DNA of 64,000 bases, from contig JBAJFG010000079.1 of assembly GCA_037903475.1 (NCBI GenBank), positions 1,736,001 through 1,800,000 on the forward strand, in the 5' to 3' direction. The notes below the pieces were generated by a model. It was not told the origin of the DNA and searched no databases. It worked only from the letters and a program-made list of their open reading frames with translations. The first letter of the stretch is position 1; each line of letters starts with the position of its first letter. Shown in pieces: positions 11,301-23,681 of the stretch. This DNA comes from Ancylostoma caninum. Taxonomy: Eukaryota > Nematoda > Chromadorea > Rhabditida > Ancylostomatidae. The position numbers and the translations under genes were made by a program.

Positions 11301-14300
11301 CGCGAAGCGCCTGCTAGCAGAGGCAGCGCGATGATTTCGCCAATGTCGTGTACTGGTGTTAGCTGCTGGTTCTTTGTTTTTTTTTCAGCTGTATCAGCCC
11401 AAAATCAATGTGCAATAAAATCGAGGGTAGAAATAGTGCTAAGAATGGATCGCTGCATTCGAGGGAAAGCCAGTTTGAGTTCAGATCCACTCTAAATTCA
11501 CAGATGGACCCAGTCGTAGCTTCTTTTACCCTTTCGAAAGTTGTCGTTCCAAGAGCGCTTGTTTCTTTAGCATTTCTATTTCGTTTGTGTCCACACACTT
11601 TTTTACTGTCCTTAGATGTATTAGTAGGAACTCGCATCATTCCGGGAGCTCATGCTTACCTGACTGAACTTGACTTCCCCTTGGTATTTTTAGATAGGAT
11701 TTCACAGTCTTATGGTATATGAGCGAAGTGTTTTGTTTCACGTCAACACGATCCATGTTTCGTCTGTTTATTCTCATTGCTCTTATGGAAGCGACGTAGT
11801 AACGTTCCGAGATAGGGATGGCACACCCTCCCGAGCGTTCGTAGCTATCTATATTTCAGTAAAGCGGCTCATGCAAAGTAACGCTCTGAAATCCGCCGAT
11901 GATTTCCTAACGATACTAGCAACAAGGCCGTTTCCATTTTTAATAAGCTACGAGATATTCTGGGTATCAACCATCGTATAGAACAATAAATAACTCCAAA
12001 AAATGAATATTGTTCACGATGTCCCACCATAAAAAAACATGCGTTCTCGCTCCTTTTGCCTCTTTAGAGGTAGCGAGTTGGTCCCAGCGCGACAGCCCCA
12101 CGAAACTAAACGTTTTTTATATAACACAGTATATAGAATTAGGAAACAGTTGGCAAATTACCAGTGTCGCAGTTTGAAAAACCTCATGTGCTAGCCACGC
12201 GAGCCTCTTGTTGATACCTTTTTAAATTCCGGAATGATTCTGGGAATTCAACAGATGGGTAACATTAAGTGCTGTTTGATAGTTCTGGGTCTGATATCTT
12301 CAGTTGGCGTACTTGACGATGACACATGACACAATTTTGGTTAGACATCCTACTCATCCATGTTCTTTATTATTCTTCAAAACAATGAACATTTCAGTTC
12401 CGTGATGCTAGGTGATTGTTCGCTTCAACTCTAGCAACCACACAAAAACACTCCTGATTCGATACATAGTAAAGATTTGCGCTAAAGTACATGTGCACTC
12501 GATATGTCCTCAAGGAATGTGGCTCGTGGCTGGTCTGCTGTCGAGAGGACACAGTGACTAATTCCTGTTTTCATAGGAGTTAGTAGTAGTAGTGTATGCA
12601 GAGTTTAGTCAGGAGGCTTGTGCAATTGGAACAGCATAAAAATTTCTCGTACCGAGCTACAGGGTTAAATTTTAATCTGATGGTATGCCAGAGGCCACAT
12701 TGCAGATCACCAGCACTCCAGCAATGTTCGTATTTTTTATTCACTACTACTATTTACTCGCTACGTGTTCTCACGAAGCTGGCCTGCAGAGCTGGACCTA
12801 GGTCTGAATTATTACTAGCTTCCCAGAACCGATTCTCACCGCCGAATGCCATCCTTGAAGTGCCGCCCGATGAACTGGTCTGATCCTTCGGTTGAGGAGC
12901 TTGTCTACAGGAACAGTGTGAGAAGACATCTCAGATGTTCCAACATATTTTGAACGGGCTAGGTAAAGTCTGAAAAAAAGAACCCCGAGCCAGAGCGCCG
13001 CTTCGCGAAGCTGTGTAGCTCCTAAACGGTTTGGAGGTTAATTCTTATTATGTTCAATCTAAAGAGCTTCTACATGGTCCTTTGTATGAGTAGCAACACA
13101 GGTCCTCACGTGGTCAAGTCGTTTCCATTTAGGATAGTGCTGAAAGTCGAAATTGTTGTGGTTCGGGCACAATTAGCTTTTAACAGGAATAAACTGCGTG
13201 AACGTTCTATTGCTGTTTTGTAAGCACAATGATAAGCTCATGGAGTGCACCATTTGTTCCCCTGACCGTTGATTTCTAATTGCTATTACTACTTAATGCT
13301 TTAGAAGGAGTGCAGCGAAAATTTCCGTACAACTCTGCTGTATTTGGATGACTCACGACTCTGATTGCGAAATCACACTCGCTTCATCAGTGGTTCTCCC
13401 ATTCTGCTTTAAAGGTCCAAGATATTCCATTTTCGTTGCAAATTAGATGTCCTAATCGAAGATTTCCATGTTGTACACATACATATACCATGGGCGTGTC
13501 ATTGGGCGTGTCAATTTTCGCAATTAAGCCCGTGGCGGAGGGCAAAAGAGGTGGGGCGAGGCGAGTGGATCAATGACAGCATGACCTGTCATCCCTCGCG
13601 CGGCGATGCGGGGGGGGGTCTGCGCTTTATATAGAGTAAGATACCCTGCTCCACTTGGTTGGACACTGCACTCAGAATGCGAAACTAATAAGAGGCAAGA
13701 TGAAATGTGCCACCTGTCGAAGAATCTCGCCGGAACACAGAGGTATGCAGACTCTGTCACCCTAGTAAAGTGTAAGTCTGGCTGAGCATTAGAGTCTCGG
13801 ACCTTCGTTTGCGCCAGCTGAGATTATCGATGCGGTACCTCATTTTATGGTCGTGGGATCTTTGCATAGAATTAGGAAACAGCTCTGAATAAGAACAGGA
13901 CATGATAACGGAACACTTCCTCATGCTGTCAGTAAAAGGACTTTACCACACTTTCCTTTCCCATCTTCCTTTGACGGAGTGCCAGAAAAAGCCTGTTTCG
14001 AAGCGGTCATCAAGTTCCGAATTCTTGCATGAGTTGTTCTCAGCATTCTTAATGAGGATAGACAGGTTTACCAACCGAATTTGACAAGACTTCAATGGCA
14101 GGGTTTCAAAAGGAGAAGCAAACTAACATGGAACGGCGAAATTTGTCTTTCTGTCAGTGGCAAAGTTGAGGAGTTCGTTTTCATGACTCAAACGCGCGAC
14201 TTCGAAATAACCGAATGTTATTAAGCAGACATAACCATGTGTCAACGCAGTGCTCAGACAGACTTTTTCAGCAAAGTAAGTGATTGAATCGCGTCTAGGT

Positions 14301-14374
14301 GACCTTCGATAAGGAAGCTTGGTCGAACGGAAGATTTCTAAGCAGACTCAGGCTCGAGCTCTTTCATCTTTACT
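8395..14374. other. Long stretch without a supported gene
   Basis: Open frames up to 104 codons exist (for example 9099-9356 minus, 11053-11722 plus, 12596-12883 plus), but none matches a family I know and no consistent exon chain was found. Small features seen are a 26-base tandem duplication near 10074-10126 (CTTGAGAAT.TCGTTTAC.TCGAT) and a TATTGTATTGTATT microsatellite near 10549-10570. Another is a pyrimidine-rich TCTCGTC stretch near 10733-10760. Confidence 0.4.
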
Positions 14375-14462
14375 GCGCAGGCTCCTCTATTCTGTCAGTA
14401 AAGCATATAGCAAACACCTATGCTCGCTATATGCTTTATTGACAGAATAGAGGAGCCTGCGC
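14375..14462. ncRNA. Near-perfect 37-bp hairpin, small-RNA-precursor-like
   Basis: Arms 14375-14411 and 14426-14462 are reverse complements over 37 bases with a single difference that would be a G-U pair in RNA. The loop is 14 bases. The arms begin GCGCAGGCTCCTCTATTC and end CATATAGC. The size is close to that of a microRNA or endogenous siRNA precursor, but a minimal foldback transposon remnant would look the same. No expression evidence is visible. Confidence 0.5.
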
Positions 14463-15900
14463 TGTCAAGGTCTACGCTTATGTAGTGTCGTTATAGCGAT
14501 GACTGTCGTAACATAACTCCAACACAGAACAAATTGGATGAGTGTTTCAGTGCACTCTATCAAACAGTCACAGTGCATTAGTTTAAACGCAGTGTCGAGA
14601 CAAAACCTTTGAACTTGAGTGCTCATCAGATTGTGGTAGCTGGTCGTATCCGTAGGCGTTTGCCAGAGTTTCAGCGAAAAGTCGCAAAAATAAGCGAGAT
14701 GTTCGCCTTACACCCACAGTACCGAAATCCATCTCCAATGCTCAGCCCGCCCACCGGCGTCTGCCATTTTGCGCGCAGAATTGGTGTAACGTGCAGCATC
14801 ATTGGAAAATATCAAGTCGATCATGGCGGCGTCTCTCTACTGTGATTTATTCTTCTCCGTGTATGCGTCTCAAGTTTGCATATGTGTTTTGAACATTCAG
14901 GTGTCGTTGCTCAACACTCCAGTTCTTCATTTTAAATGATCCTGGATCTAGGTTCATGGATCTGTACTTGATGAAGTGTTCGACGTTCACATTACGTCGG
15001 GCGATGGTTATATGCTGAAGATCAGGCAGCGAAATATTTTGGTCTGTAATGACACACTTTTTCTATGCATGTGAATGTACGACTGGAATCTCTTCCATGG
15101 CTGCAGAATCGCTCAGAGTTTTCGGACGGATGATAGGACGAGAACGTGCGGCATGAGGGAAGTGCGGCGGATACCACCGCCGCACTGGGCTTAGAGAGCT
15201 CCCAGACCGCACACGGATCTCGTTCATGCTGATCTGCGGTGCAACAGTTGGTTTTGAGTGGAGAGCAGTGGCTATCCTGCTCCGTATAATGTGCTGCCTT
15301 AAAGCCTTGCTAGCTCTGTCTCATCGGTTGGCTGTGAGACCGCCAGCGTAGGACAGTCACTGTGCAAGGATTTCGAAATTGCGGGTCCCGCGAAGATCTA
15401 GTCTCATCTCGCTCCATAAATCGGTTTTTCGTAGGACGTCTGCGTATCTCTCCCTCCACCATTGTCTATGCACTGCTATCCTGCTCCGTATCATCAATCT
15501 TGACCTTCACATTAACTAGTTACCATAACACCAAGAAATGGCAAAAAAAGAACAACTTATTTTGTGAAAAAGTTAGTGTCTGCACTGCCAACATGCATTG
15601 CCGACAACGGCAATAATCGAAACTTTCCTCTTCTTGTTAAAACCGCTCGAAAAGTAGTGCGTAATGCTGTAGCAGAGATACGGACCTCTGAAGGAAAACG
15701 AACTGACTTATTGAAGCCAAAACTGGGGCTGCGAACATTGACATTGATATGTATGAATATGAATATTGTTCGGTGAAAATTTTCTTTGCGCCCACTACTG
15801 ACGAGAGGTGCCGTCGGACATCCCGTCCGCATCAGTTAAGAAGGATCTCAGAAAACAGTTTTTCCGATAGTTCAGTGATCTTTAAGCTTCACATCCGGCA
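14463..15900. other. No supported gene
   Basis: Short frames only. A small GC hairpin with arms AGTGCGGCGG and CCGCCGCACT lies at about 15160-15185. A phrase GCTATCCTGCTCCGTAT occurs twice, near 15270 and 15477, which points to a local duplication. Confidence 0.4.
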
Positions 15901-15939
15901 TAAGTGAGCCAAACTGGCTTGGAAACCACAGAAACCTAA

Positions 15940-16650
15940 TACTCGAAAATTTTGCCTGGACACTGCCTTTAATGGGAGAAAAATCAAAGGAAAGCTAGCA
16001 GCCTCACCTAAACATACAGCTGCCGCAAACGGCAAGCTACATGTCAAATAGTATTGCAAAGAAGGTCCAATGAATAGTATTTCACATCTGCGCACAGCCC
16101 ATCCGGCAGCTGTGAAACGATTCATTGTTCGCGGTGTGCTCAAAACGACTTCTAACTCTCGAGTCGCAGTGGCGAAATTGAGCGACGTGGGTCACCGAGA
16201 GTAGCAAACGAGACGATGAAGAGCAATGGTTGTCCAAGGCGACCTAGGTAAGTGAGAAGACGAAGAGCAGTGTTAAAAACAGGCAATCGGAGCGAACCTA
16301 GACTTGCCCTTTGCCTATCATTTATTTCCAACTGAGGGAGCGCCGTCATCAGCAGTATCTGAATCGAGCCCAACTACAAGATGTGGTCTTGGCGAATATC
16401 CCAAAAGCAAAAAAGACAGCTAGCCTGTAATAGGCTGACAGAGCTTCCACCTCACGGATATGCGTCGTTTGCCTCAAGACGATGACCGCGCAAAACCAGA
16501 GGTGGTTTACCAAATACAAGGCAGAACTTGCAATGCGATCTGTACCGGTGAAACCAGCGGCTCACTGAGTGTTCGCACAAATGAACATCTGGCAAGTAAA
16601 AGACGGCAGAGCTTGATAACCCCACTGGGAAAATAGAAAAAGAAAGCGGA
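15940..16650 (+). mobile_element. Penelope-like relic (RT tail and GIY-YIG)
   Basis: At 16086-16173 the plus strand reads HPAAVKRFIVRGVLKT, matching the segment after the RT in the long element. At about 16501-16635 it reads VVYQIQGRT then GETSGSLSVRTNEHL and SLITPLGK, a decayed GIY-YIG endonuclease in which YIGET has become CTGET. Frameshifts separate the pieces. The related minus-strand relic at 29.2-29.9 kb carries the same segments in the same order. Confidence 0.8.
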
Positions 16651-19600
16651 CTATGGCTGGAATGATTCCGGTAAAAGTGACCCGCTTGATGCACGAAAGT
16701 GAAATTTTGGCAGCGTAAACACTTGGAACGCTGTGGATTTTCGCATGTACTTCCGGGCTGAAGAGAAGAAATGAGATGGTTTTAATAAGTGATCTCATGT
16801 CCCTTCTATCATTGTGTGAGCTCTAAGATCGTCGAGATACTAGCGCATGCCTCATAAAACCGAGGCTGCAGCATACAGCATCAACTCGCCATCTTCAACG
16901 ATCAATTGCTGTTTCGGTGGCATTCTGCATCGCTAAATACCAGGGACACTTAGTGAGTTCGTCGCTCAACCGGAGGCTTAGTGTAGTCTGACGTGGATGA
17001 GTTGAGGAATGAAGTTGAGCAGGACTTTGGTGGTTTACAGCGCAGATAGGACTAGATGGAAGATAGAACATAGAACGTTGGACCACTTTTTGGCCTCTGA
17101 ACACGAAGATTAGTAGCAACGTAAGACCGAAATAAATCGTGTCCCTATAACAACCCGTGTAGTGCAGAAAAAAACGTCATATAGTAGCATGGTTGACATT
17201 TTTAGCTAAGGACCCACGAAGGTAGAACCACTTGTCCTAGGATGAAAACGTGCCCTGGTAAATCTCCCACGATCCTATGCTCATCTGAATATTCCTGGAA
17301 GTAACTGAAGAGAAAAGAACGTTGCGCTAGTGTCAAAGCATCGCCGCCCTACGTAAAGCTATTAATAATTCATGCGAGTAAATCTTTTGTGTAGCCGTGT
17401 TATAACAGCCTAGTTCTCAAGGCAATGAATGCACCGCCATCGGAGTCATAGGAAAATGCTTTTTGTGGAACTGTTCTGATTTCAAATCAGAGCATAGCTA
17501 AGGTGGCCTGCCTCTCTATTCTGAGAACATGGCAGCCAAGGTGTGGCTTAGATAAGAATTGTTGAAGTTGTCACGAACTGAAGTGGAACCGACGCAGACT
17601 AAGTGAAGAGAGCTCTTCGATGGATATTTTGGAGTGGATACTCACTGCGGTACTGAAAAAATTGAATGTGATGAGGTGTAGGACCAAATGAGGGCTCTTG
17701 CAGGAAGAACAGATGTTTGTTAAATATACTCAAGAGTACAACTTTAAAAAAAAGTGCAGGCCAAGAACAGGTTTGGTGTTTGCTCTCGGAATGCTATTTT
17801 TTCGTACGTTTCCCAGCTGATGATGGCGAAATCAAGTTATTGTGCTGCGATCCTCACTATACCCACTATTTCCTTCAGCTGCATCTCTTCAGGTGTAGCA
17901 CGCAAGGGTGTATGTCGCAGCAGCCATGTATATCTGATGTTGTACTTAAACCCGCAGCAGTTGTATGTACTTAACCATTCAGGACTGTGATGCCACAGAT
18001 GTCACATCACATGATGTCGCTGACATTTCTAGAACTACACTGACATAGTGAAGCAGCTAAACCAACAAAGCGAGCAATGTCATGTACTAACATATACACC
18101 GTCTAACTTGTTAATAAAATACGTTAACCAAGGGAGCAAAGAGGCTGAGATTTTTGAGGCGGGCAAGAATGCGTCTGAAGACTTCGGATGTCTGTGAGCA
18201 GTTAACAAACCAAGAATGTTACATATTCTCATACATTTTTGAACGATTGTAGGTTGTTCTGCTCGGCTTCGCTCCTGCAATTTTACATCAGCGGTTTCCT
18301 GTTGAGGAATGAAGCGAAATCTGGTACTGAATTTGCAAATGCACGATCCATTTACTTGAGACTCAGCCAGGAACTGCAGCATAATTATAGAAAACTATGC
18401 ACCTAGTGTTCTTTATATTTTTCCTTTTAATTTCGCTGGCGTTCTATTTTTTCCCATATTCATCTCCACATCCTATGCTTCTTACCTAATTTCTTTTTTT
18501 TTCACTTAGAGAGCTTGTTCCGACTATTTTCATCTTCTAACACGCACTTACTGGTTCAACAACATTCTGCAGCTGCCTTTTCGCACTACTGACGAGAAAA
18601 ATTATCCTTGCTTGCTGGCTGCAATACAAGGCAAATATTCGTTTGAGCAAAGAAGACAGCAGACAAAGATGGCGTTATCGAGGTTTTTGTTTTAGCCTAC
18701 GCACCATTACTTTTATCAGCCCATAGCGCTCAAACGTGTCGAACAGCAATTATACAGAAACTGTGGATTCCATAGTTATTAGCGAATTTTAGTGTTATGA
18801 GTGTGGCTGTATGTGTGAGATGACTGTTACAATATCACGGATAGTCTTGCCCACCTGTTTTTCTTCTTTGAATTTTTCGGTTGAACTGTTCAGAATTTAT
18901 GCAGTTGTGTCCACTTTGATCACAAAATTCATCCTCAAAATTCATCATGAAAATAACAAGTGTTTCTGTCTTCAAAATCACCGTTCATGAAAATTTTTCG
19001 CCTCAGATTTTGCTGTAATCTTAGGTTTCCGGCAATGACGAGCAGAGATAGATTAATCTGTTTGGTCAACATTTGCGAACATTGAAGTCCTAGGTGGAGA
19101 ATAAACAAACAAAAACATCCAATCTGTGTTGTGCTTCAACTCAACCGAGGGTTTTGTCCTTATATGTACAAAACTCTGTGTGCAGTACATACATACTAGC
19201 TACGCGTTTGAAGTGAGAATCTGTCAACAACAGCAGGAACTTTTTGACAGCTGCTAATCCTGGAAATTTTGACTTTAGAGGTGGTCTCGTAGTCATGGGA
19301 GACCCAATCCATAAGTGTGACTTGAGAAGAGTGATGCCGTGCAACCTTCACAAAATTGCAGTAACTTTTGTTGAGGATTCAAAACACTGTAAATCTTAGA
19401 AACCATTGGGAAAACCGATATTAGAGAGATTTTACTGGGAGACACCATTTGAGTGATCCAAGTGACTAGTCCGAAAGTTGGTTGTTTGGAAAAGTAACAT
19501 TTCAAATGTGCCCGACAAGTCGTGTAAAAAAACAGTCAATCTTCGAATTTATTGAGTGATTCAAATATAATTCTTCGCAGAACTTACAACGGGTAGTTTT

Positions 19601-19851
19601 CAGTGACAGCGAGTAAATATTATACAAACTAGCCGAATGCTTGTACTTACAACCTAGAAATCTGTCGAAAAGGAAGCGAGACAAATAAATAAAAATTTCA
19701 CTGATGATGTGAAATTGCATAGAAAACTGGTCGAAGTGCTGGAGATCATGTCGACGTCAATCGTTATTTAAAGGAGAAGTCTTTAAAGGAGAAGCCGCGT
19801 TTTCATTCTGCGGTACTGCCTATTCCGGGTGATCTTCAAGCCCTGGTTCCA
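16651..19851. other. No supported gene
   Basis: Frames of 60-100 codons on both strands have no recognisable motif. The minus-strand frame 18080-18382 is the longest at 100 codons. Overlapping minus frames at 19141-19505 may be the remains of an unrecognised repeat. Confidence 0.4.
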
Positions 19852-20100
19852 GTGATGTACACTGGCGGGCATAAGTATTGCAACAAAAAGTCTTCTGCTC
19901 GTGACTACTTTCAGAGCAGTGTTGGCACCAATAATTTTCGTTTATTTTGCAGGTACGCATGTGGTACTGGTTTAAATAGATGCGACTTCATTTCGTGCAC
20001 GCATTTCTCTGGGAGAAGTTTTTTATTCACTGAAACGAGGAGTTCAGTGTTGTTGAGAACCACCTACAAGGAAATGTTGGCAAATAGGGTCTCGACCTGA
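19852..20100 (+). repeat. Dispersed repeat, copy 1 of an inverted pair
   Basis: This block resembles the complement of 21120-21400. Shared landmarks in order are GGxCATAAGTATxGCAA, CGCAxGxAxGCATGTGxTACTGG, AATAGATGxGACTT, TTTCGTGCAxG and ACAAGGAAAT. The two copies are about 1 kb apart in opposite orientation and clearly diverged. Identity is unknown. Confidence 0.55.
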
Positions 20101-21119
20101 ATTATGCTTATTACATTAGATTTCAAAAATTCTCTCTCAAAACCCAGCGTTGCACTTGGTTTGGTTTGTCGCTAACCCTCCGCTGCAATTTCTGCCGTTC
20201 TGACTCTTAGTTCATGTCTATTCTACAGTCAGCATTGCTGCTTATGATATTCCTGCCTCGTATAAATATGCTGCCCATTTCTAATGCGATCTCAACACTT
20301 CTTGGAGAGTGGAGGTAGCCCAGTTAGTTTTGGTGGAGTCAGGAGTGCACATTGGCGAAAGTGTGGTTTGGATTTTTGCCTTGCTCGGGGTAAACGATTC
20401 CCTACTACGTTATTGTGCATAAAGAAGAGCCAACTTCTCTAGAATGTTGGCGCAGACGGTGAAGCTCAAAATTATGTGATTTCGAAGAGTTAGAAAGTGA
20501 ATTAAACTATACTGAAGTGTAATAAACTGCGCTGTGCATCAGAGGGTCGCAGTGTACTACTTTACCCTTATGGAAGCATGATAATTCCAATCAATTTCAA
20601 TACAGCGAAGCAAATGGAACTTTTGCAGAGCATGTGGCTTCAAACGCCATAAGGAGAATCCAGTGCGGAGCGAAGCGATTTACAGGCTGTTACTGGCAAC
20701 TACTACCGCACAATTTTGGATCGTAATAAGTCATCGAAATCACTATGATTCGGTTCGCAATGTATAGGCTGCATCGAAAATTCCGAGTAGTAGCTTCCGC
20801 ATCCGGTAGGGTTTCCCAATAAAGCTCAACTCTCGAAGCAAAACAAAAATTCAAACCATATTATTGACAATCTGCATTATTGGTTCCAACAAAACTAGCT
20901 GGATCATCTCCACTTTCCAAGACGGATAGAGGTCGCAGCAGAGATGAACATCCTCAGATAGTGCAGGAGTATCATATGGAGCAATGCTGACCTTAGAATA
21001 GACGTGAAACAATGTGTTGGAATGGCAGAAATTGTCGCGGAGGGTTACCAAGACACTGATAATATGCAAGGCTGACAGATATGAATGAATCCTGTGCCAA
21101 CATGTATTTTTAAGTGAAA
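20101..21119. other. No supported gene
   Basis: This is the spacer between the two inverted copies of the dispersed repeat. I see only short frames and no shared motifs. Confidence 0.4.
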
Positions 21120-21400
21120 CTATTTAGAAAACAATGCAGTAAATCCAACTGAGGTCGAAACCCCGTTCGTGAATATTTCCTTGTACGTAGGTGGTTGTCA
21201 TCATCGTCGAATCCCATATTTCGACTTGACCGAATAAAAAAAATTCTTAGAAAGAATTTCATGCACAAAATAAAGTCCCATCTATTAGCGCCAGTAGCAC
21301 ATGCATTCCTGCGAAGCATATAAAAGCCAGAGTCGCCCAACTCGGCTCTAAAAGAAGTTATGGGAAGGAGATGATTTCTTGCGATACTTATGTCCTCCAC
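21120..21400 (-). repeat. Dispersed repeat, copy 2 of an inverted pair
   Basis: This is the inverted, diverged partner of 19852-20100. Both keep partly open frames containing ACxTGxNRxDFIxC, which hints that the repeat derives from a coding transposon, but no transposase motif is recognisable. Confidence 0.5.
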
Positions 21401-21744
21401 TTTTTGTTAAATATAAATGCTACATAGTAGTCAATAGACCTTTCCACAGCACCTGATCGTTTGTGATTTGTGCCAGTAGTTTTAACTCAATGTATATACC
21501 GAACACGTACTACCACGTAAAAAACAACGCTGAAACCATAGCCAAACTTCGGCAGGAACTTGACACAGGGCTACGGGACTTCGTAAAAGATGAGGTGAGC
21601 AAAGGGGAGCTTGTAGCTACTTGACCTTAGTCGGAAAGCCGCGTACTCCTTCGCAGATAAGAGTAAAGAGGGCTGATTGAACCGACGAATTTTTCATCAA
21701 TGAGTTCTACTGATTCTGACTGAAATAGGGACAGAATCGAAATT

Positions 21745-22500
21745 TTTTAAAAATTGCACTTGAAAAAGTACCTAGCGATGCTCATGGCATCGTTTGTACA
21801 AGACCGATCCTGCTCAAATCTTGTAACAAGAGTGCGCATGCTGCTCCTTCTCCAATTCTTGAAGGAAATTGGAATTAATTGATTTTGACAGGAGTCTATA
21901 GGGCTATCATGCGAAACTCCAGCAGACAGCACTGCTTTCAGCGCTTATAGAAAGACAGGTTCTGCACGGATCTTGTTGGAAACAGGCATGTTGCAAAATT
22001 TTATCTAAACCTCAAAGAGAACTGGATTTAATCGGAATTGGTAAGAGTCACAACTGAAGAAGTACCTAGCAGTACCCACAGCACCGTTGGTGCTGAACGG
22101 ATCCTGCTCGAACTTTGTAGTAAGATTAGGAGTACGAAGCATCAGCTGCCAGTGAAAATTGGAATTATTCGATTTTGAAACGAGTTTGATCGGTTATCAT
22201 GCGAAAATTCTGCTTAGGGCACTACTGTCAGCACTCGTAAATGGACAGGTTCTGCACGGATTCGACTGGAAACAGGCACATAGCTATAACTGGCAATGTT
22301 CCATCCACGTCCAGAAAAGAACTGAATTTGATTAATTTCGGTAGGAGTTGGGGTAGTAGGTGAAAACGTACCTCGCAGTACTCACAGCATCGTTGGTACT
22401 GAATGGATCCTGTTCAGACTTTGTGGTGAGATTACGAGTACGACTCTTCTGCCAACTGCCAGAGGAAATTGGAATTATTTGATTTTGAATAGAGATATTG
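21745..22500 (-). repeat. Three tandem units, each with an exon-like segment
   Basis: Units of about 290-310 bases repeat with matching landmarks: GTACCTAGC/GTACCTCGC at 21770, 22059 and 22367, and GGTTCTGCACGGAT at 21959 and 22249. On the minus strand each unit holds an open segment of the type RTxNLTTKxEQDPFSTNxAV. In the second and third units an acceptor-like CTGGCAG precedes it; in all three it is followed by the donor GCTAG/GTAC or GCGAG/GTAC. This could be a tandemly duplicated exon of an unrecognised minus-strand gene, or a repeat with a decayed coding core. Confidence 0.6.
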
Positions 22501-22618
22501 CTCACGAATTCTCTGGACCCTAAATTTGCCCTAAAATTCAGGGTTCAGCAGCGGTCCAAAGAGTTTTCGTCAGACAACTCCCTCTAAAATCAAATATTCC
22601 CAATTGCATTGATTGATT

Positions 22619-23470
22619 GATTTATTGCGTCTTATTTGCAACGCTATGGATACACAGTTCAATTAAAATACAAATTCTTGTTGAGCAGTTGCCATTAAGT
22701 TGAAAAAAGTATAGTTTTCATATTTATGCTACACATATCTTGGACATAACAGCTCGTTTGAACGAAGCACTGGAACACTTGGTGGGGATCAGGGATGAGC
22801 GGAGTTCCGGTTTCCGGAAGTAGGAAGATCCTGAATTCTTGCCTCATGCGAGTTTCTGACTTTTAGATTTTTGGACGGTTGGCAGTCGTTGGGTCACGCC
22901 AACTCAGACATGTTGTATTCATCGCCCCAAATTTCGCCAGATTTCGAGTTTCCCCAACTTCCGACTTCAGACTTCCGGTCTCATGCAGTACTTCTGCTCA
23001 TCCCTGGTGGGGATCGTTGTGCTTATTTTGATAAATGCAGTTCCTACAGTGCTAGTAAAACTAGCTTCTCTTATTACAGGGTTAGGTTTTGGGAACACAA
23101 TTTTAAATGGGCCACCTCTAGTAATTGAGGGTGTAGTGCTGAAAAAATCAAGAGCATAAATATCAGTTGCAGGGTTAAGCAATTTATGTACCATGCAAAT
23201 ATCGAGCATTGTTCTTCTGAATTCAAGGGTTGCAGAGATATCATTAAAATGCTAAGGAAAAAAACAGGCGGAAGGCTAAGACGAACATTTCTGATACTGG
23301 GATTGGGAATGTTAGAACAAGAAGTTTCCCCATTCTAATGAACAATTTTCTAGTATTATTCTGAGTTCTTTCAAGCATGAGGACATCTTGTTTTCGGTAG
23401 GGATTATTGACCGTGGAGCTATTGATGCGGTTAGCTAGAGGAGAGGCTGCTCGTTCCAGTGAGTAATAAA
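22619..23470 (-). mobile_element. CR1-like LINE 3' end, decayed
   Basis: The minus strand reads DVLMLERTQNNTRKLFIR and then MLDICMVHKLLNPATD, FFSTTPSITRGGPFKI and ASFTSTVG. These match the C-terminal part of CR1-type reverse transcriptases, which end with a Y/HK-ILHG block, FF..p..TRG and a F-R....WN block. Frameshifts separate the pieces. The 3' tail runs into TTGATTGATTGATTTATTGC at about 22611-22630, a short AATC repeat typical of the ends of such LINEs. A 215-bp MITE has inserted at 22791. Confidence 0.7.
22791..23005. mobile_element. MITE with 10-bp target duplication
   Basis: The ends are AGGGATGAGC and GCTCATCCCT, followed inward by related GAAGT/CCGGAAGT sequence. The element is flanked on both sides by GGTGGGGATC (22781-22790 and 23006-23015), a perfect 10-base target-site duplication. 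Joining across the duplication restores the LINE sequence around it. A duplication of 9-11 bases suggests mobilisation by a Mutator-type transposase. Non-coding. Confidence 0.85.
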
Positions 23471-23681
23471 ATTGCCTCGTTAGTTACAGCGGAAAAAATA
23501 GCTAAAAATGGTGTTCAGCACCACTCCGACACAATTTCTTCAAATAATTTCTTCCAATATCAATCATTTTCAATTTTGTTCGCATTGTCGTATTCAGAAA
23601 ATATTGCTCTATCAAACCAATGGCAAAGCCTCCCAAATCTCCAACCCTTCTCAGGTTCTAGCCGGAAATTCAAAAATTATA

